A DNA stretch of 64,000 nt, from NCBI GenBank assembly GCA_028823235.1, contig JAPKBW010000001.1, positions 1-64,000 on the forward strand. Reading direction: 5' to 3'. The position numbers and the translations under genes were made by a program. The first letter of the stretch is position 1. Every line of letters starts with the position of its first letter. Of the stretch, positions 26,602 through 36,288 are shown one piece after another. The stretch is from Longimicrobiales bacterium (GTDB lineage: Bacteria; Gemmatimonadota; Gemmatimonadetes; Longimicrobiales; Gaopeijiaceae). The notes beneath the pieces are model-generated. The model saw only the letters and a program-made list of their open reading frames with translations, did no database searches and was not told the origin of the DNA.

Positions 26602-26691
26602 CTAGGCTTCGAGCTTCACGAGCTGGGACTCTATGTCACCAGCAGGTCGCAAAGCGGGCTTCGCGCCAAAGAGACGAGAGAGAAATGACAT
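26602..26691 (-). CDS. Possible short ORF downstream of FKBP gene
   Basis: A 29-codon frame begins 17 nt after the FKBP stop and reads MSFLSRLFGAKPALRPAG followed by DIESQLVKLEA. Third positions are GC-rich and the amphipathic start resembles many small proteins. No strong ribosome-binding site is visible. It could be a genuine small protein or the head of a truncated gene, since a hydrophobic in-frame stretch (LAVMNLLSGMLFW) continues after its TAG. Confidence 0.3.
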   Translation of the reverse strand: MSFLSRLFGAKPALRPAGDIESQLVKLEA

Positions 26692-26708
26692 GAGTCTGAG
26701 CTACCGTC

Positions 26709-27410
26709 TTACTCAACGACCTCGAACAACTCAATCTCGAAAATCAGAGTCGAGTTCGGACCGATGACCGGACCCGACCCGTTCGGACCGTACGCGATCT
26801 CGGACGGAATCACGATCCGGAAGTGACTGCCGGCATTCATAAGCAGGAGCGCTTCCGTAAAGCCAGAAATCAGGCGCCCCGCATTGAAGACAACCGGGTC
26901 GCCTTCATACGAAGCGTCGAACTCGGTGCCGTCGATGAGGCTGCCACGGTAGTGGAGGCGCACATCGTCCTCAGCCGTGGGCATCGGACCGTCGCCGGCA
27001 CGCAAAACCTCGTATTGAAGTCCACTCGCCGTGGTCGTAACTCCATCACGTGCAGCGTTTTCCGTTTGATAGGCAGCACCCGCTTCGGCATTTTCAGTCC
27101 CCTGAGCCGCGGCGGACTGCGCCGCCGCTGCCTGAATCTGTTGCCCAAAGGCCTGCAGAACCGGCTGGAGAACCTCGTCGGACAGGGCCTGCTCGTTCTG
27201 GTCGAGTGCGTCACCGACGCCGCGCATGAAGGCGGCGCGATCGAGGCGCTCCTTGGTATCAATGATCTGGCGGCCGAGGTTGAGACCGATGCCGTAGCTG
27301 GCCTTCTGATCATCCGAGTCCAAGGCGGCGTTCTCGCATCCAGCCAAAGCCACCGAAGCCCCGAGGAGGGCAACACCAATCCGAGCAGTCATCATAATTT
27401 TTCTTCGCAT
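26709..27410 (-). CDS. FKBP-type peptidyl-prolyl isomerase lipoprotein
   Basis: This 233-residue protein follows the FklB/Mip plan. A lipobox ALAGC (Cys25) is followed by an N-terminal helical dimerisation domain (KASYGIGLNLGRQI...RGVGDALD), an Ala/Gln-rich linker helix, and a C-terminal FKBP domain. The FKBP domain includes VRLHYRGSLIDGTEFDAS, LISGFTEALLLMNAGS and IPSEIAYG, ending in LIFEIELFEVVE. It catalyses prolyl isomerisation of exported proteins in the envelope. It is divergent from the S9 peptidase gene at 27564. Confidence 0.92.
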   Translation of the reverse strand: MRRKIMMTARIGVALLGASVALAGCENAALDSDDQKASYGIGLNLGRQIIDTKERLDRAAFMRGVGDALDQNEQALSDEVLQPVLQAFGQQIQAAAAQSAAAQGTENAEAGAAYQTENAARDGVTTTASGLQYEVLRAGDGPMPTAEDDVRLHYRGSLIDGTEFDASYEGDPVVFNAGRLISGFTEALLLMNAGSHFRIVIPSEIAYGPNGSGPVIGPNSTLIFEIELFEVVE

Positions 27411-27563
27411 TTAAAATTGAGGACTCCTAACGTAACCCGCCGGTGCGCAGTGCCCAACGGGAGATCCGGTGACGGCGGGCCAAAGTGCTTCTGTCCAGAA
27501 AGACGACCGCACCTCACCTTGTCTCCCCTGTACGGTGCGTTCGACCCTATTGGAGACTCAAGA

Positions 27564-30146
27564 ATGAACAGGATGCTTCGGCCGTTCTCCGGCCTGCTTC
27601 TGGCCCTCCTTCTCGCGGCCCCACTCTCGGCACAAAGCCAGCGTGACCCCGAGGCGGTGCTCGCTGACAAGAGCTTCGTGGCCCCTGCTGGGGATATCGC
27701 GGAGATGGTGCTCGCTCCCCGCTACCTGAACGCCACGCTGACGAGTGTCAGTCCCGACAAGCGGTGGTTCATTCACGAGGTCGGCGATGGCCCAGTGACA
27801 ATGGATCGCTTCTCGAAGGATTTCGATGAGCTCGGGGGCGTATTTATCGACTACGCCGCGAACCGCCATCGGAACCTCACAATCCGCACGAACATCGGCG
27901 TCAATGTCATATCGGCGGCAGACGGTTCCACGACGAGCATGGACGTGCCTGACGGCGCCCGCGTGTCGAACGCGACCTGGTCGCCAGATGGATCTCAGAT
28001 CGCGTACTACGTGCATACCCCTGTGGAAACACACATTTACGTCGCTGACCCAGCAAGCGGCGATTCGCGGAAAGTCACCCGAACCCCGGTCCTGGCCACG
28101 ATGGTCACTGGGTTCGAGTGGACGGGATCGAGCGAAGAAATCGCAACAGTTCTGGTCCCGGACGATCGTTCTGCCCGCCCGCTCCCTTCGAGGATGCCCA
28201 CAGGGCCGCAGGTGAAGCAGACGAACGAAGGGGAGAACATGCTCCGTACATACGCGAGCCTCATGGCGACGCCATATGACGAGGAGTTGCTCGAATGGCA
28301 TGCGACCGGACAGCTCGTCGCAATCGACGTGGACAGTCGTGACGTCACCGAGCTCGGTTCGCCGGGCATGATCACGAGCTTCGATTTCTCACCAACTGGG
28401 GAGTACACCCGGGTAGAGACGATGCAGAAGCCATTCAGCTACGTCGTTCCAGTCCGGAGCTTCGGGCACGTCGAAGAAGTCTGGAATCGCGTGGGTACGG
28501 TGATGGTCGAGCTTGAAGTCGCGGAGACCCAGCTCGGTATCGACGGCAACCTGCCTTCGGCACCGGGTGTCGGCGGAGAAGGTGAGGAGCCGGACCGTCG
28601 TCAACTTGCCTGGCGGGAAGACGGCGCAGGCCTAACCTACCTCCAGCAGGAGGTCGCAGACGAAGATGAAGATGAGTCGAGCCGCGGCGGAGGCCGCGCC
28701 GATCGGGTCGTCCTGTGGGCAGCACCCTTCGACGAGTCCAGTACGATCATGCTGTTCGAAGCGGAGCGGCGTATGTCTTCGGTACGCTACTCGGCGGATC
28801 ACTCGATGCTCTTCATTTCAGAGCGGCCATCAGGCCGCGGTGCGACCGGCACAGTGAGGGAGTACGCAGTCGACCTGTCTGACACGGAGGCGATCTTCGA
28901 TCTGACTGAGTACGAGTCCGATGATTTCTACGAGAACCCGGGCACACTCCTCACCGAGGGCGGGCGAGTGCCTTCCGGCGGACGTGGCGGATTCAGTGGC
29001 GGCGCCACAGGCGGTATCGTCCAGACATCCGCCGACGGTCAGTACGCCTACCTCTACGGAAACACGTACAACAAAGACCCGATGGTAGAGAGCCCACGAA
29101 ACTTCATCGATCGGATCGAGATCCGGAGTGGAGAGAAGACTCGGGTATACGAAGCGAACAACACCGATCAGTACGAGCGGGTGATTTCGGTGCTGGACAT
29201 TGAAGCCGAGACCTTCGTGGTCTCCCGGGAATCTAGATTGGAGATCGCCCAGTCCCACCTTCTCTCGGACGGCCAGCGTACGCAGTTGACGAAGAACATC
29301 GACTACACGCCGCAGATGACCGCGGCACCGCGTCAGCGCTTCACCGTGGAGCGGCCGGACGGGTTCCGTTTTCTGGTCAACGTCACCCTGCCCCCGGGCT
29401 ATCAGGAAGGCACACGACTCCCGGCGATGTTCTGGTTCTATCCGCGAGAATTCACAGACCAGGAGAGCTACGACGAGCAGGGGCGGACATATAACAAGAA
29501 CGCATTCCCTAGCTACGGGACGCGCTCGATGCAGTACCTGGTACAGCAGGGCTACGCCGTCGTCGAGCCGGATGCACCAATCGTCGGAAACGCCGGTGCC
29601 ATGAACAACAACTACGAGCATGACCTGCGGAACAACCTCGCGGCTGTCATCGACGAACTGGACCGTCGGGAACTTGTCGATCGTCAAAAATTGGGCATTG
29701 GCGGACACTCGTACGGAGCATTCAGCACGGCGAACGCCATGGTCCACACGCCCTTCTTCAAAGCGGGTATCGCGGGAGACGGCAACTTCAACCGTACGCT
29801 GACACCTCTCATGTTTCAGAGCGAGCGTAGAGTCTTCTGGGACGCGAAGGACGTCTATACATCGATGTCGCCGTTCTTCAGCGCGAACAACCTGACGGGG
29901 GCGCTCCTGATCTACCACGGGATGAATGATCAGAACGTGGGGACGGCGCTCAACCATGCCCCTCGCATGTTCCACGCGCTGAACGGGCTCGGGAAAGACG
30001 CTTCGATGTACCTCTATCCCTATGAGGATCACGGTCCCGCAAGTCGAGACACGCTTCTGGACCTGTGGGGTCGATGGACCGCATTCCTTGACGTCCATCT
30101 GAAAGACGATACGACTCAGCCAATCACGCAGGAGCAGGGCATGTAG
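27564..30146 (+). CDS. Secreted S9 prolyl-oligopeptidase-family peptidase
   Basis: An 860-residue secreted serine peptidase: signal peptide ending SAQSQ, a long beta-propeller region and a C-terminal alpha/beta-hydrolase domain. The catalytic residues are visible as Ser716 (GGHSYGAF), Asp789 (HGMNDQN) and His823 (YEDHGP). Low-complexity inserts (DEDEDESS; GGRGGFSGGATGG) interrupt the propeller. Members of this group are often annotated as prolyl tripeptidyl or dipeptidyl peptidases. The ATG is fixed by GGAG eight bases upstream; a much longer in-frame extension runs back through the FKBP gene on the other strand and is rejected. Confidence 0.9.
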   Translation: MNRMLRPFSGLLLALLLAAPLSAQSQRDPEAVLADKSFVAPAGDIAEMVLAPRYLNATLTSVSPDKRWFIHEVGDGPVTMDRFSKDFDELGGVFIDYAANRHRNLTIRTNIGVNVISAADGSTTSMDVPDGARVSNATWSPDGSQIAYYVHTPVETHIYVADPASGDSRKVTRTPVLATMVTGFEWTGSSEEIATVLVPDDRSARPLPSRMPTGPQVKQTNEGENMLRTYASLMATPYDEELLEWHATGQLVAIDVDSRDVTELGSPGMITSFDFSPTGEYTRVETMQKPFSYVVPVRSFGHVEEVWNRVGTVMVELEVAETQLGIDGNLPSAPGVGGEGEEPDRRQLAWREDGAGLTYLQQEVADEDEDESSRGGGRADRVVLWAAPFDESSTIMLFEAERRMSSVRYSADHSMLFISERPSGRGATGTVREYAVDLSDTEAIFDLTEYESDDFYENPGTLLTEGGRVPSGGRGGFSGGATGGIVQTSADGQYAYLYGNTYNKDPMVESPRNFIDRIEIRSGEKTRVYEANNTDQYERVISVLDIEAETFVVSRESRLEIAQSHLLSDGQRTQLTKNIDYTPQMTAAPRQRFTVERPDGFRFLVNVTLPPGYQEGTRLPAMFWFYPREFTDQESYDEQGRTYNKNAFPSYGTRSMQYLVQQGYAVVEPDAPIVGNAGAMNNNYEHDLRNNLAAVIDELDRRELVDRQKLGIGGHSYGAFSTANAMVHTPFFKAGIAGDGNFNRTLTPLMFQSERRVFWDAKDVYTSMSPFFSANNLTGALLIYHGMNDQNVGTALNHAPRMFHALNGLGKDASMYLYPYEDHGPASRDTLLDLWGRWTAFLDVHLKDDTTQPITQEQGM

Positions 30147-30201
30147 ATCCAGTCACCTCGGGTCCGGCAGCTTTTACGCGATCCGAGGGCCAGTTGTGGC
30201 A

Positions 30202-30243
30202 GAATCGGGCGGAAGGGGTCGAGAGGCTTCTTCCGCCCGATTC
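30202..30243. repeat. Perfect inverted repeat (14-bp stem)
   Basis: Positions 30202-30215 pair perfectly with 30230-30243 around a 14-nt loop. No T-run follows on the plus strand, so it is not a typical intrinsic terminator. It is 56 nt after the S9 stop and may be an RNA-stabilising 3' hairpin, a Rho-assisted stop, a protein-binding palindrome or part of a small RNA that ends at the terminator at 30368-30400. The rest of 30147-30452 contains no recognisable gene. Confidence 0.6.
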
Positions 30244-30367
30244 GCGTAAGGGGATGGCGCGATTTTCAGGCACAATTCGCACTCAACGATTTTGCCTTTG
30301 GGCGCGTCCAGTCCAATACGAACGGGCTCACCTAGGCGCTGAGCACCAGCCGCGAAAGAATATGAGA

Positions 30368-30400
30368 CCTCGCCCGGTTCCGACCGGGCGGGGTTTTCGT
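30368..30400 (+). terminator. Strong intrinsic terminator
   Basis: An 11-bp stem (30368-30378 with 30383-30393, one G-T pair) with a TCCG loop is followed by TTTTCGTTT. It lies about 220 nt after the S9 peptidase stop and 50 nt before the next start, so it isolates the serine hydrolase gene from upstream transcription. The distance suggests either a long 3' UTR or a separate small transcript in between. Confidence 0.82.
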
Positions 30401-30452
30401 TTGCCCTCTCAAGTCGCAGAATGACAAAGCGCTCCCCTTAACCCCGTCGACC

Positions 30453-32108
30453 ATGTTCTCTCGAACTACGTCTCCACTCGGCATGGCCCTTGTTTTGGCC
30501 GTGCTCGCGACCCCATCCCAGGCCATAGCTCAGTCTGCCGAGCAGTCCGCTCGGCTCGACGAGATCTTCGCGGACTGGGACACAGAGATGTCCCCTGGCT
30601 GCACGGTGGGAGTTACCCGACACGGCGAGACGGTGGTTGAGCGAGCGTACGGTATGGCGGACCTCGAACACGCCGTAGCGAACACGCCGGAGACGATCCT
30701 GGAAGGTGGTTCTGTGTCCAAGCAGTTCACCGCCGCGGCCATCGTCCTCCTCGTTCTCGACGGGAAGCTTACTCTGGACGACGACATTCGGACGTACGTG
30801 CCGGAACTCCCGGACTACGGACAGACGATCACACTCCATCACCTCATGACGCATACGAGCGGGCTCAGGGACTGGGGCAGCGTGGCATCGATCTCCGGGT
30901 GGGGGCGAGAACAGAGGAGTCATGACCATGACGACGTGATCGACATACTCAGTCGACAGACGGCTCTGAATTTCGAACCCGGCCACGAGTACTCCTACAG
31001 CAACAGTGGTTACAACCTCCTGGCGGTTGTCGTCGATCGAGTGAGTGGAATGTCGTTCGCTGACTTCTCTACTACACGCATCTTCGAGCCTCTCGAAATG
31101 CACAGCACTCAGTGGCGGGATGACTATCGGCGCATCGTTCCCGGTCGCAGTTCTGCTTACAACAGGACGGACGACGGATGGGAGATCAATCGTCCAATCG
31201 AGTACGTACACGGGAACGGCGGGATTCTCACGACGGTGGGGGATCTCGGGATCTGGAACCAGGCGTTGACCGATGGACGACTCGGTGGCCAGGATTTCCT
31301 CCGCCTGATGCACCAGCAGGGTCGTCTCAACGACGGGACCCAGATCAGCTATGCCGGAGGACTGCAAGTCGGGACATTCGCCGGCGTGTCCTCGGTCACC
31401 CACACCGGCTCTACCGCCGGCTACCGAGCGTTCCTGGCGCGATATCCCGAACAGGGACTGTCTGTGGCAATGCTGTGCAACGCGTCCAACGTTTCAACGA
31501 GCGGAAACGGTACACGGATTTCTCGAGCGTTTCTGGGGCGAGCCGCGGCTGAAGTCGAGCCGCCAGCATACGAGGCGAACTCCAAAGCATTCGATCTGCC
31601 TCCCTATGAGGGCCTCTACCGCGAGCCCGTCACCGGCACGTTCGTCTGGCTGGCATTAGGAGAACGGGGTGTACTCCTATCGGGACAGACATCCCTGCTT
31701 CCTCTGTCGTCGACAGAATTCCAGGTCGGATCGTCGAGCCGGAGGTACATCTTCGAGCGCGAAGGAAGTCAGATCTCTGGCTTTCGGCTCGACGACGGCC
31801 AGTCATTCGCTCGCCGCTACGAACGAGTCGAGGCATGGAGTCCGACGGAGCGCGATCTGGATGACTTCATCGGCACCTATCGCAGCGACGATGCGGAAAC
31901 GACCATCTTAGTTCGACGCGAGTCGGAAACGTTGAGCCTCTGGCAACGGCCCAACGACAGCCATTCGGTCACACCAGTGTACTCCGATGCGTTTACGGGC
32001 CGAGGCACGATCGTCCGATTTCGGAGAGACGCGCGGGGTAGCGTGATCGGGCTGTCGTTGAGCATGGGTCGGGTCTATGACATGCGATTCGCCCGGGCAG
32101 ATAGCTGA
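30453..32108 (+). CDS. Secreted class C-type serine hydrolase
   Basis: This 551-residue protein is of the beta-lactamase/AmpC-like serine hydrolase family (Pfam Beta-lactamase). The nucleophile motif SVSK gives Ser87 and Lys90, YSN appears in YSYSNSGYN, and HTGSTAG replaces the KTG triad motif. A signal peptide ends at AIAQS. A C-terminal beta-rich domain (about 380-551, with repeated LPPYEGLYR and LDDFIGTYRSDD phrases) resembles lipocalin-like tails of esterase and D-aminopeptidase relatives. Antibiotic hydrolysis is unlikely to be its main role; esterase or D-amino-acid peptidase activity is more probable. Confidence 0.87.
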   Translation: MFSRTTSPLGMALVLAVLATPSQAIAQSAEQSARLDEIFADWDTEMSPGCTVGVTRHGETVVERAYGMADLEHAVANTPETILEGGSVSKQFTAAAIVLLVLDGKLTLDDDIRTYVPELPDYGQTITLHHLMTHTSGLRDWGSVASISGWGREQRSHDHDDVIDILSRQTALNFEPGHEYSYSNSGYNLLAVVVDRVSGMSFADFSTTRIFEPLEMHSTQWRDDYRRIVPGRSSAYNRTDDGWEINRPIEYVHGNGGILTTVGDLGIWNQALTDGRLGGQDFLRLMHQQGRLNDGTQISYAGGLQVGTFAGVSSVTHTGSTAGYRAFLARYPEQGLSVAMLCNASNVSTSGNGTRISRAFLGRAAAEVEPPAYEANSKAFDLPPYEGLYREPVTGTFVWLALGERGVLLSGQTSLLPLSSTEFQVGSSSRRYIFEREGSQISGFRLDDGQSFARRYERVEAWSPTERDLDDFIGTYRSDDAETTILVRRESETLSLWQRPNDSHSVTPVYSDAFTGRGTIVRFRRDARGSVIGLSLSMGRVYDMRFARADS

Positions 32109-32211
32109 CTAGCGCACCCCTGACCACATCCGTATCTAAGCTTCCCCATGAGTATCGGCCCGTCGAGTCATTGATGCGGCCTTCTACGCGCGAAAAACCA
32201 GGAGATGGACC

Positions 32212-34263
32212 ATGAATGTGTTTCGTCCTAACTCGCTCGTTTCCGCCCCCTTCGCTGCGGCCACTGGGCTGGCCCTTGCGGGCGGGATCGCAACGGCGTC
32301 TGCGCAGGAATCTCAACGGCTGACGCTCGACCATTACATGGACATGGAGTCGGTCTCAAGTCCCCAGATCTCCCCGGACGGGACAACGATCGTCTATACT
32401 CGAAGCTGGACGGACAAGGTGAACGATTCGCGCGAGAGCTCTCTATGGATTATGGACGCCGAGGGAGGACGAAACCGGCATCTTCTCGACGCGGGGTCCG
32501 CTCAATGGTCGCCGGACGGCACGCGAATCCTCTACACCGCGCCGGGCGATCCAGGAGGGGCTCAGCTTCATGTCCGATGGATGGATGCTGAGGGCGCGGT
32601 GTCTCAGATCACCCGACTCGAGAATGGCCCCGATAGCCCCCTGTGGTCGCCCGACGGGAACTGGATCGCGTTCACAAGCCGCGTCGACGACGCAGCAGAC
32701 TTCGCGGGGGTGCAGCTGCCAGACCGGCCCGATGGAGCGAAATGGACCCCCGACCCCAAAATCGTCGAGCGAGCTGGGTACAAGCGAGATCGCGCCGGCT
32801 ATGTCGACACCGGGTGGACGCAAGTCTTCGTGGTACCTGCGGAAGGTGGCACCGCCCGCCAGTTGACCTACGGGTACTGGAACCACTCGGGTATCTCTTG
32901 GAATCCCGACGGATCCGAACTGTACTTCACCTCTTATCGCCGAGAGGACTGGAACCGGCCTGAGAACTGGGGAGAGTCTGAGATCTATTCGGTTTCGGTA
33001 GCGAGCGGGGGAATCACACAGCTCACGGACAGGCGTGGCCCTGATGGAAACGCGGTGCCGTCCCCCGACGGTGAGCGCATCGCGTATATCGCCGGGGACG
33101 AGCACGATGATACCTACCGCAACTCCCGCATCTACCTCATGGATCGAGACGGCTCGAACTCGCAACTCATCTCGGATGATTACGATCGGCAGTCCGGCGG
33201 CATGGTATGGGCGACCGATGGAAGTGGCCTGTATTTCAACGTCAGCCGCGACGGCTACCGCGGCCTTCATTTCGTCTCGGCAGAAGGCGGCGTCCGACAG
33301 CTCACGGCAGGCCAGCAGGTGTTGTCGCTCTCTTCATTCAGTGACGATGGGACGGCAGTGGGCACAATCGCCTCTGCGTACGAACCCGGCGACCTATATC
33401 GCTTCGACTTGGCCGCCCCCAATACCACGACTCGTCTGACACAGGTGAACAGGGACGTCCTGCACGGCGTGAGCCTCGGCGAGGTCGAGGAGATCTGGTA
33501 CGAGTCTGAGCCCTACGATGTTCAGGGCTGGATCGTGAAGCCTCCGAATTTTGACCCAGGTCGCGAGTATCCACTCATGCTGGCCATCCACGGCGGACCG
33601 CATGGGATGTACAACGGCGGCTTCAATTTCGCGTTCCAGGAGCATGCTTCGAACGACTTTGTGGTTCTGTACACGAATCCGAGAGGTTCAACCGGATACG
33701 GAACAGACTTCGCAAACGCGATCAACCACGACTACCCTGGTGTTGACATGCAGGACCTCATGCGCGGCGTCGACGAGATGCTCGAAACGGGGTATGTCGA
33801 CGAAGAAAACCTCTTCGTATACGGATGCTCGGGCGGCGGGATCCTCACCACTTACATCGTCGGAAACACCGATCGTTTCACTGCGGCCTCAGCCAACTGC
33901 CCGATCGTGAACTGGATGTCGGCTATGGGTACGTCGGATGCGGTCGGCTATGCAGGCACGTTCGAGAGCCCCTTCTGGGAAGATGCCACCGAGTGGATCG
34001 ACCGGTCGTCGATCTTCTACGTCGGCGATGTCACGACCCCGACGATGCTCATGACGGGCGAGCTAGACTTGCGGACGCCGATGGGTCAGACCGAGGAGTA
34101 CTACCAGGCGCTTCAGTATGTCGGGGTACCGACCGTAATGGTGCGGTTCCAGAACGAATGGCACGGTACCACATCGAATCCGTCGAACTTCCTGAGGACA
34201 CAACTGTACTTGCGGAAGTGGTTCGCCCAGTGGGGTACGTACGAGGACCCGCTCGTCAGCTGA
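32212..34263 (+). CDS. Secreted S9 family peptidase
   Basis: This 683-residue S9C-type acylaminoacyl/oligopeptidase has a signal peptide (ending ASAQE), TolB-like propeller blades (ISPDGTTIVYT, WSPDGNWIAFT) and a hydrolase domain. The catalytic residues are Ser540 (YGCSGGG), Asp619 (TGELDLRTP) and His651 (NEWHGTTS), with the oxyanion phrase IHGGPHG. It degrades short peptides in the periplasm. An AGGAG lies 10 bases before the ATG. It is the second of three S9 peptidases in the window. Confidence 0.91.
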   Translation: MNVFRPNSLVSAPFAAATGLALAGGIATASAQESQRLTLDHYMDMESVSSPQISPDGTTIVYTRSWTDKVNDSRESSLWIMDAEGGRNRHLLDAGSAQWSPDGTRILYTAPGDPGGAQLHVRWMDAEGAVSQITRLENGPDSPLWSPDGNWIAFTSRVDDAADFAGVQLPDRPDGAKWTPDPKIVERAGYKRDRAGYVDTGWTQVFVVPAEGGTARQLTYGYWNHSGISWNPDGSELYFTSYRREDWNRPENWGESEIYSVSVASGGITQLTDRRGPDGNAVPSPDGERIAYIAGDEHDDTYRNSRIYLMDRDGSNSQLISDDYDRQSGGMVWATDGSGLYFNVSRDGYRGLHFVSAEGGVRQLTAGQQVLSLSSFSDDGTAVGTIASAYEPGDLYRFDLAAPNTTTRLTQVNRDVLHGVSLGEVEEIWYESEPYDVQGWIVKPPNFDPGREYPLMLAIHGGPHGMYNGGFNFAFQEHASNDFVVLYTNPRGSTGYGTDFANAINHDYPGVDMQDLMRGVDEMLETGYVDEENLFVYGCSGGGILTTYIVGNTDRFTAASANCPIVNWMSAMGTSDAVGYAGTFESPFWEDATEWIDRSSIFYVGDVTTPTMLMTGELDLRTPMGQTEEYYQALQYVGVPTVMVRFQNEWHGTTSNPSNFLRTQLYLRKWFAQWGTYEDPLVS

Positions 34264-34367
34264 GGGAAGTGTGAACGGAATTGACCTTCGGATTGCGTCG
34301 GGTGTATTGCACTCCTACGGGCCTTTGATAGAGTTGAAGCCCGTCTGATAACGAATTCGGATGCGCT

Positions 34368-35345
34368 GTGAGCAATACATCAACTAAAATCAGCCCTGCG
34401 GAGCGTCTGCGCGGCATTCTTCCCGACGTTGAGATCGCGGCCCTCGGGCCGCTGATCGAAGAGATCGAGGAGCTGAAGATCCGCCGCAAGGCGGCGATTC
34501 TCGCGCACAATTACATGACGCCTGACATCTTCCATGGAGTCTCCGACTTCAAGGGCGACTCGCTCGCGATCGCCCGTATGGCGATGGAAATCGACGCAGA
34601 GGTCATCGTGATGGCCGGCGTTCACTTCATGGCGGAGACCGCCAAGATGGTGAACGAAGAGAAAACAGTCCTCATCCCGGATCTCGAAGCAGGGTGCTCA
34701 CTGGCGGACGCGATTACCGGCGACGACGTGCGCCTGTTGAAGGAGCGGTACCCCGGGGTGCCCGTAGTCACCTATGTGAACACGTCCGCCGAAGTGAAGG
34801 CTGAGTCCGATATCTGCTGCACGTCTGGCAACGCGGTGCAGGTGGTCGAATCGCTCGGCGTTGATCGGGTGATCTTCCTGCCCGACCAGTACCTCGGACA
34901 GTGGGTCGCCCAGAACACCAGCGTCGACCTGATTCTTTGGGAAGGGTCGTGCATGGTGCACGAACGCTTCAATGCGGAAGAACTGCGTGGATATCGGGAT
35001 CTGAACCCCGGCATCCAGATCATCGCCCACCCGGAGTGCCCACCCGACGTCCTTGATGAAGCAGACTATGTAGGCTCGACCGCCGGCATGATCAACTGGG
35101 TCAAAGACAAAAGACCTGCTCAGGTCGTGATGGTGACCGAGTGCTCGATGAGTGACAACGTGGCCGCAGAGTCTCCGGAGACGGAATTCATGCGCCCGTG
35201 CAACCTCTGCCCGCACATGAAGAGGATCACTCTCGAGGGTATTCGCGACGCGCTTCGCGACATGAAGCATGAAGTGACGATCCCTCCTGAAATCGCGGCT
35301 CGCGCTCGTGTTGCCGTCGAGCGAATGCTCGCCATCCCGGCCTAG
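34368..35345 (+). CDS. nadA: Quinolinate synthase A
   Basis: NadA condenses iminoaspartate with dihydroxyacetone phosphate to quinolinate in de novo NAD synthesis. The 325-residue protein has the three conserved 4Fe-4S cysteines, Cys110 ([10 protein letters not shown]), Cys195 (WEGSCMVH) and Cys281 (CNLCPHMKR), plus NYMTPDIF and the HPECPPDV region. The GTG at 34368 starts the MSNTSTK reading. Upstream, TTGACC and TGTATT spaced by 16 nt (34281-34308) could be a promoter. No nadB is present, so iminoaspartate must come from an enzyme encoded elsewhere. Confidence 0.96.
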   Translation: MSNTSTKISPAERLRGILPDVEIAALGPLIEEIEELKIRRKAAILAHNYMTPDIFHGVSDFKGDSLAIARMAMEIDAEVIVMAGVHFMAETAKMVNEEKTVLIPDLEAGCSLADAITGDDVRLLKERYPGVPVVTYVNTSAEVKAESDICCTSGNAVQVVESLGVDRVIFLPDQYLGQWVAQNTSVDLILWEGSCMVHERFNAEELRGYRDLNPGIQIIAHPECPPDVLDEADYVGSTAGMINWVKDKRPAQVVMVTECSMSDNVAAESPETEFMRPCNLCPHMKRITLEGIRDALRDMKHEVTIPPEIAARARVAVERMLAIPA

Positions 35346-36189
35346 TCGAACCATCGATCTCGACGGCTTCTTGACGGCCGCCCTCGAGGAGGATCTCGGG
35401 GAGCATGGCGATGTCACCTCGGACGCGACGATTGCAGAAGACACGGACGTTGTCGCGCACATGGTCGTGCGGGCCGACGGCTGTGTCGCGGGCCTCGGTG
35501 TTGCGCTGCGGGTGTTCGAACTGGTCGATGATGAACTGGCGATTGGCGCCCTGGCGACCGACGGCCAGGTGGTCCCAGCCGGCACGCGACTCGCAACGGT
35601 CACAGGCTCAGCCCGATCCGTGCTTTCCGCGGAACGCCTGGCCCTGAACCTGCTCGGGCAACTCAGCGGCGTCGCAACGGCAACGCGAGCACTGGTCGAC
35701 CGTATCGACGGGACGAACGCCCAGATTATCGACACACGAAAAACGACACCGCTGCTTCGCTCTTTGCAGAAGATGGCCGTCGCGGCCGGTGGCGGTGGAA
35801 ATCACCGAATGGGGTTGTTCGATCAGGTCCTCATCAAGGACAACCACGTCGAGGCCGTAGGCTCCTCCGCAGAGGCCGTCCGGCGGGCTCGCGCCCACGT
35901 CGGCGACGAGATGGTGGTCGAAGTAGAGATCGAGAGCCTCGACGACCTCGAAGGTGTGATAGAGGCAGGGGCTGACGTTGTCATGCTCGACAACATGGAT
36001 CCTGAAACGATGGCCGAGGCCGTCCGGCGTACCGGTGGACGCGTGCAGTTGGAGGCGTCGGGAGGGATCACACTAGAGTCCGTACGGGCGGTGGCGGAGT
36101 CAGGGGTGGACCTCATTTCGGTCGGCTGGCTGACGCATTCCGCGCCTGCCCTCGATGTGGCCTTGGACTTCGAGACGAGCGCTGGCTGA
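35308..36189 (+). CDS. nadC: Nicotinate-nucleotide pyrophosphorylase
   Basis: NadC converts quinolinate and PRPP to nicotinate mononucleotide, the step after NadA. The sequence has [67 protein letters not shown] and the C-terminal [11 protein letters not shown], all hallmarks of the family. The GTG at 35308 overlaps the nadA 3' end by 38 nt. No ATG lies upstream of the conserved N-terminus, and TTG 35311 is an alternative start. The overlap implies co-translation with nadA. Confidence 0.95.
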   Translation: MLPSSECSPSRPSRTIDLDGFLTAALEEDLGEHGDVTSDATIAEDTDVVAHMVVRADGCVAGLGVALRVFELVDDELAIGALATDGQVVPAGTRLATVTGSARSVLSAERLALNLLGQLSGVATATRALVDRIDGTNAQIIDTRKTTPLLRSLQKMAVAAGGGGNHRMGLFDQVLIKDNHVEAVGSSAEAVRRARAHVGDEMVVEVEIESLDDLEGVIEAGADVVMLDNMDPETMAEAVRRTGGRVQLEASGGITLESVRAVAESGVDLISVGWLTHSAPALDVALDFETSAG

Positions 36190-36288
36190 CCCGGCTCAAC
36201 GGCATCGCGTTGTAGCCCCAGAGACAGCCTCGTAGGTTGCCCGTTTCCCCGCCTGTTCGCGGGCCGTCCAATCCGAATCGAGCGTGCC

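Noticed and set aside
26823-27563. Long in-frame 5' extension of the S9 peptidase gene
   Set aside because: It runs antisense through the FKBP lipoprotein gene, and the signal peptide plus GGAG ribosome-binding site place the start at 27564.
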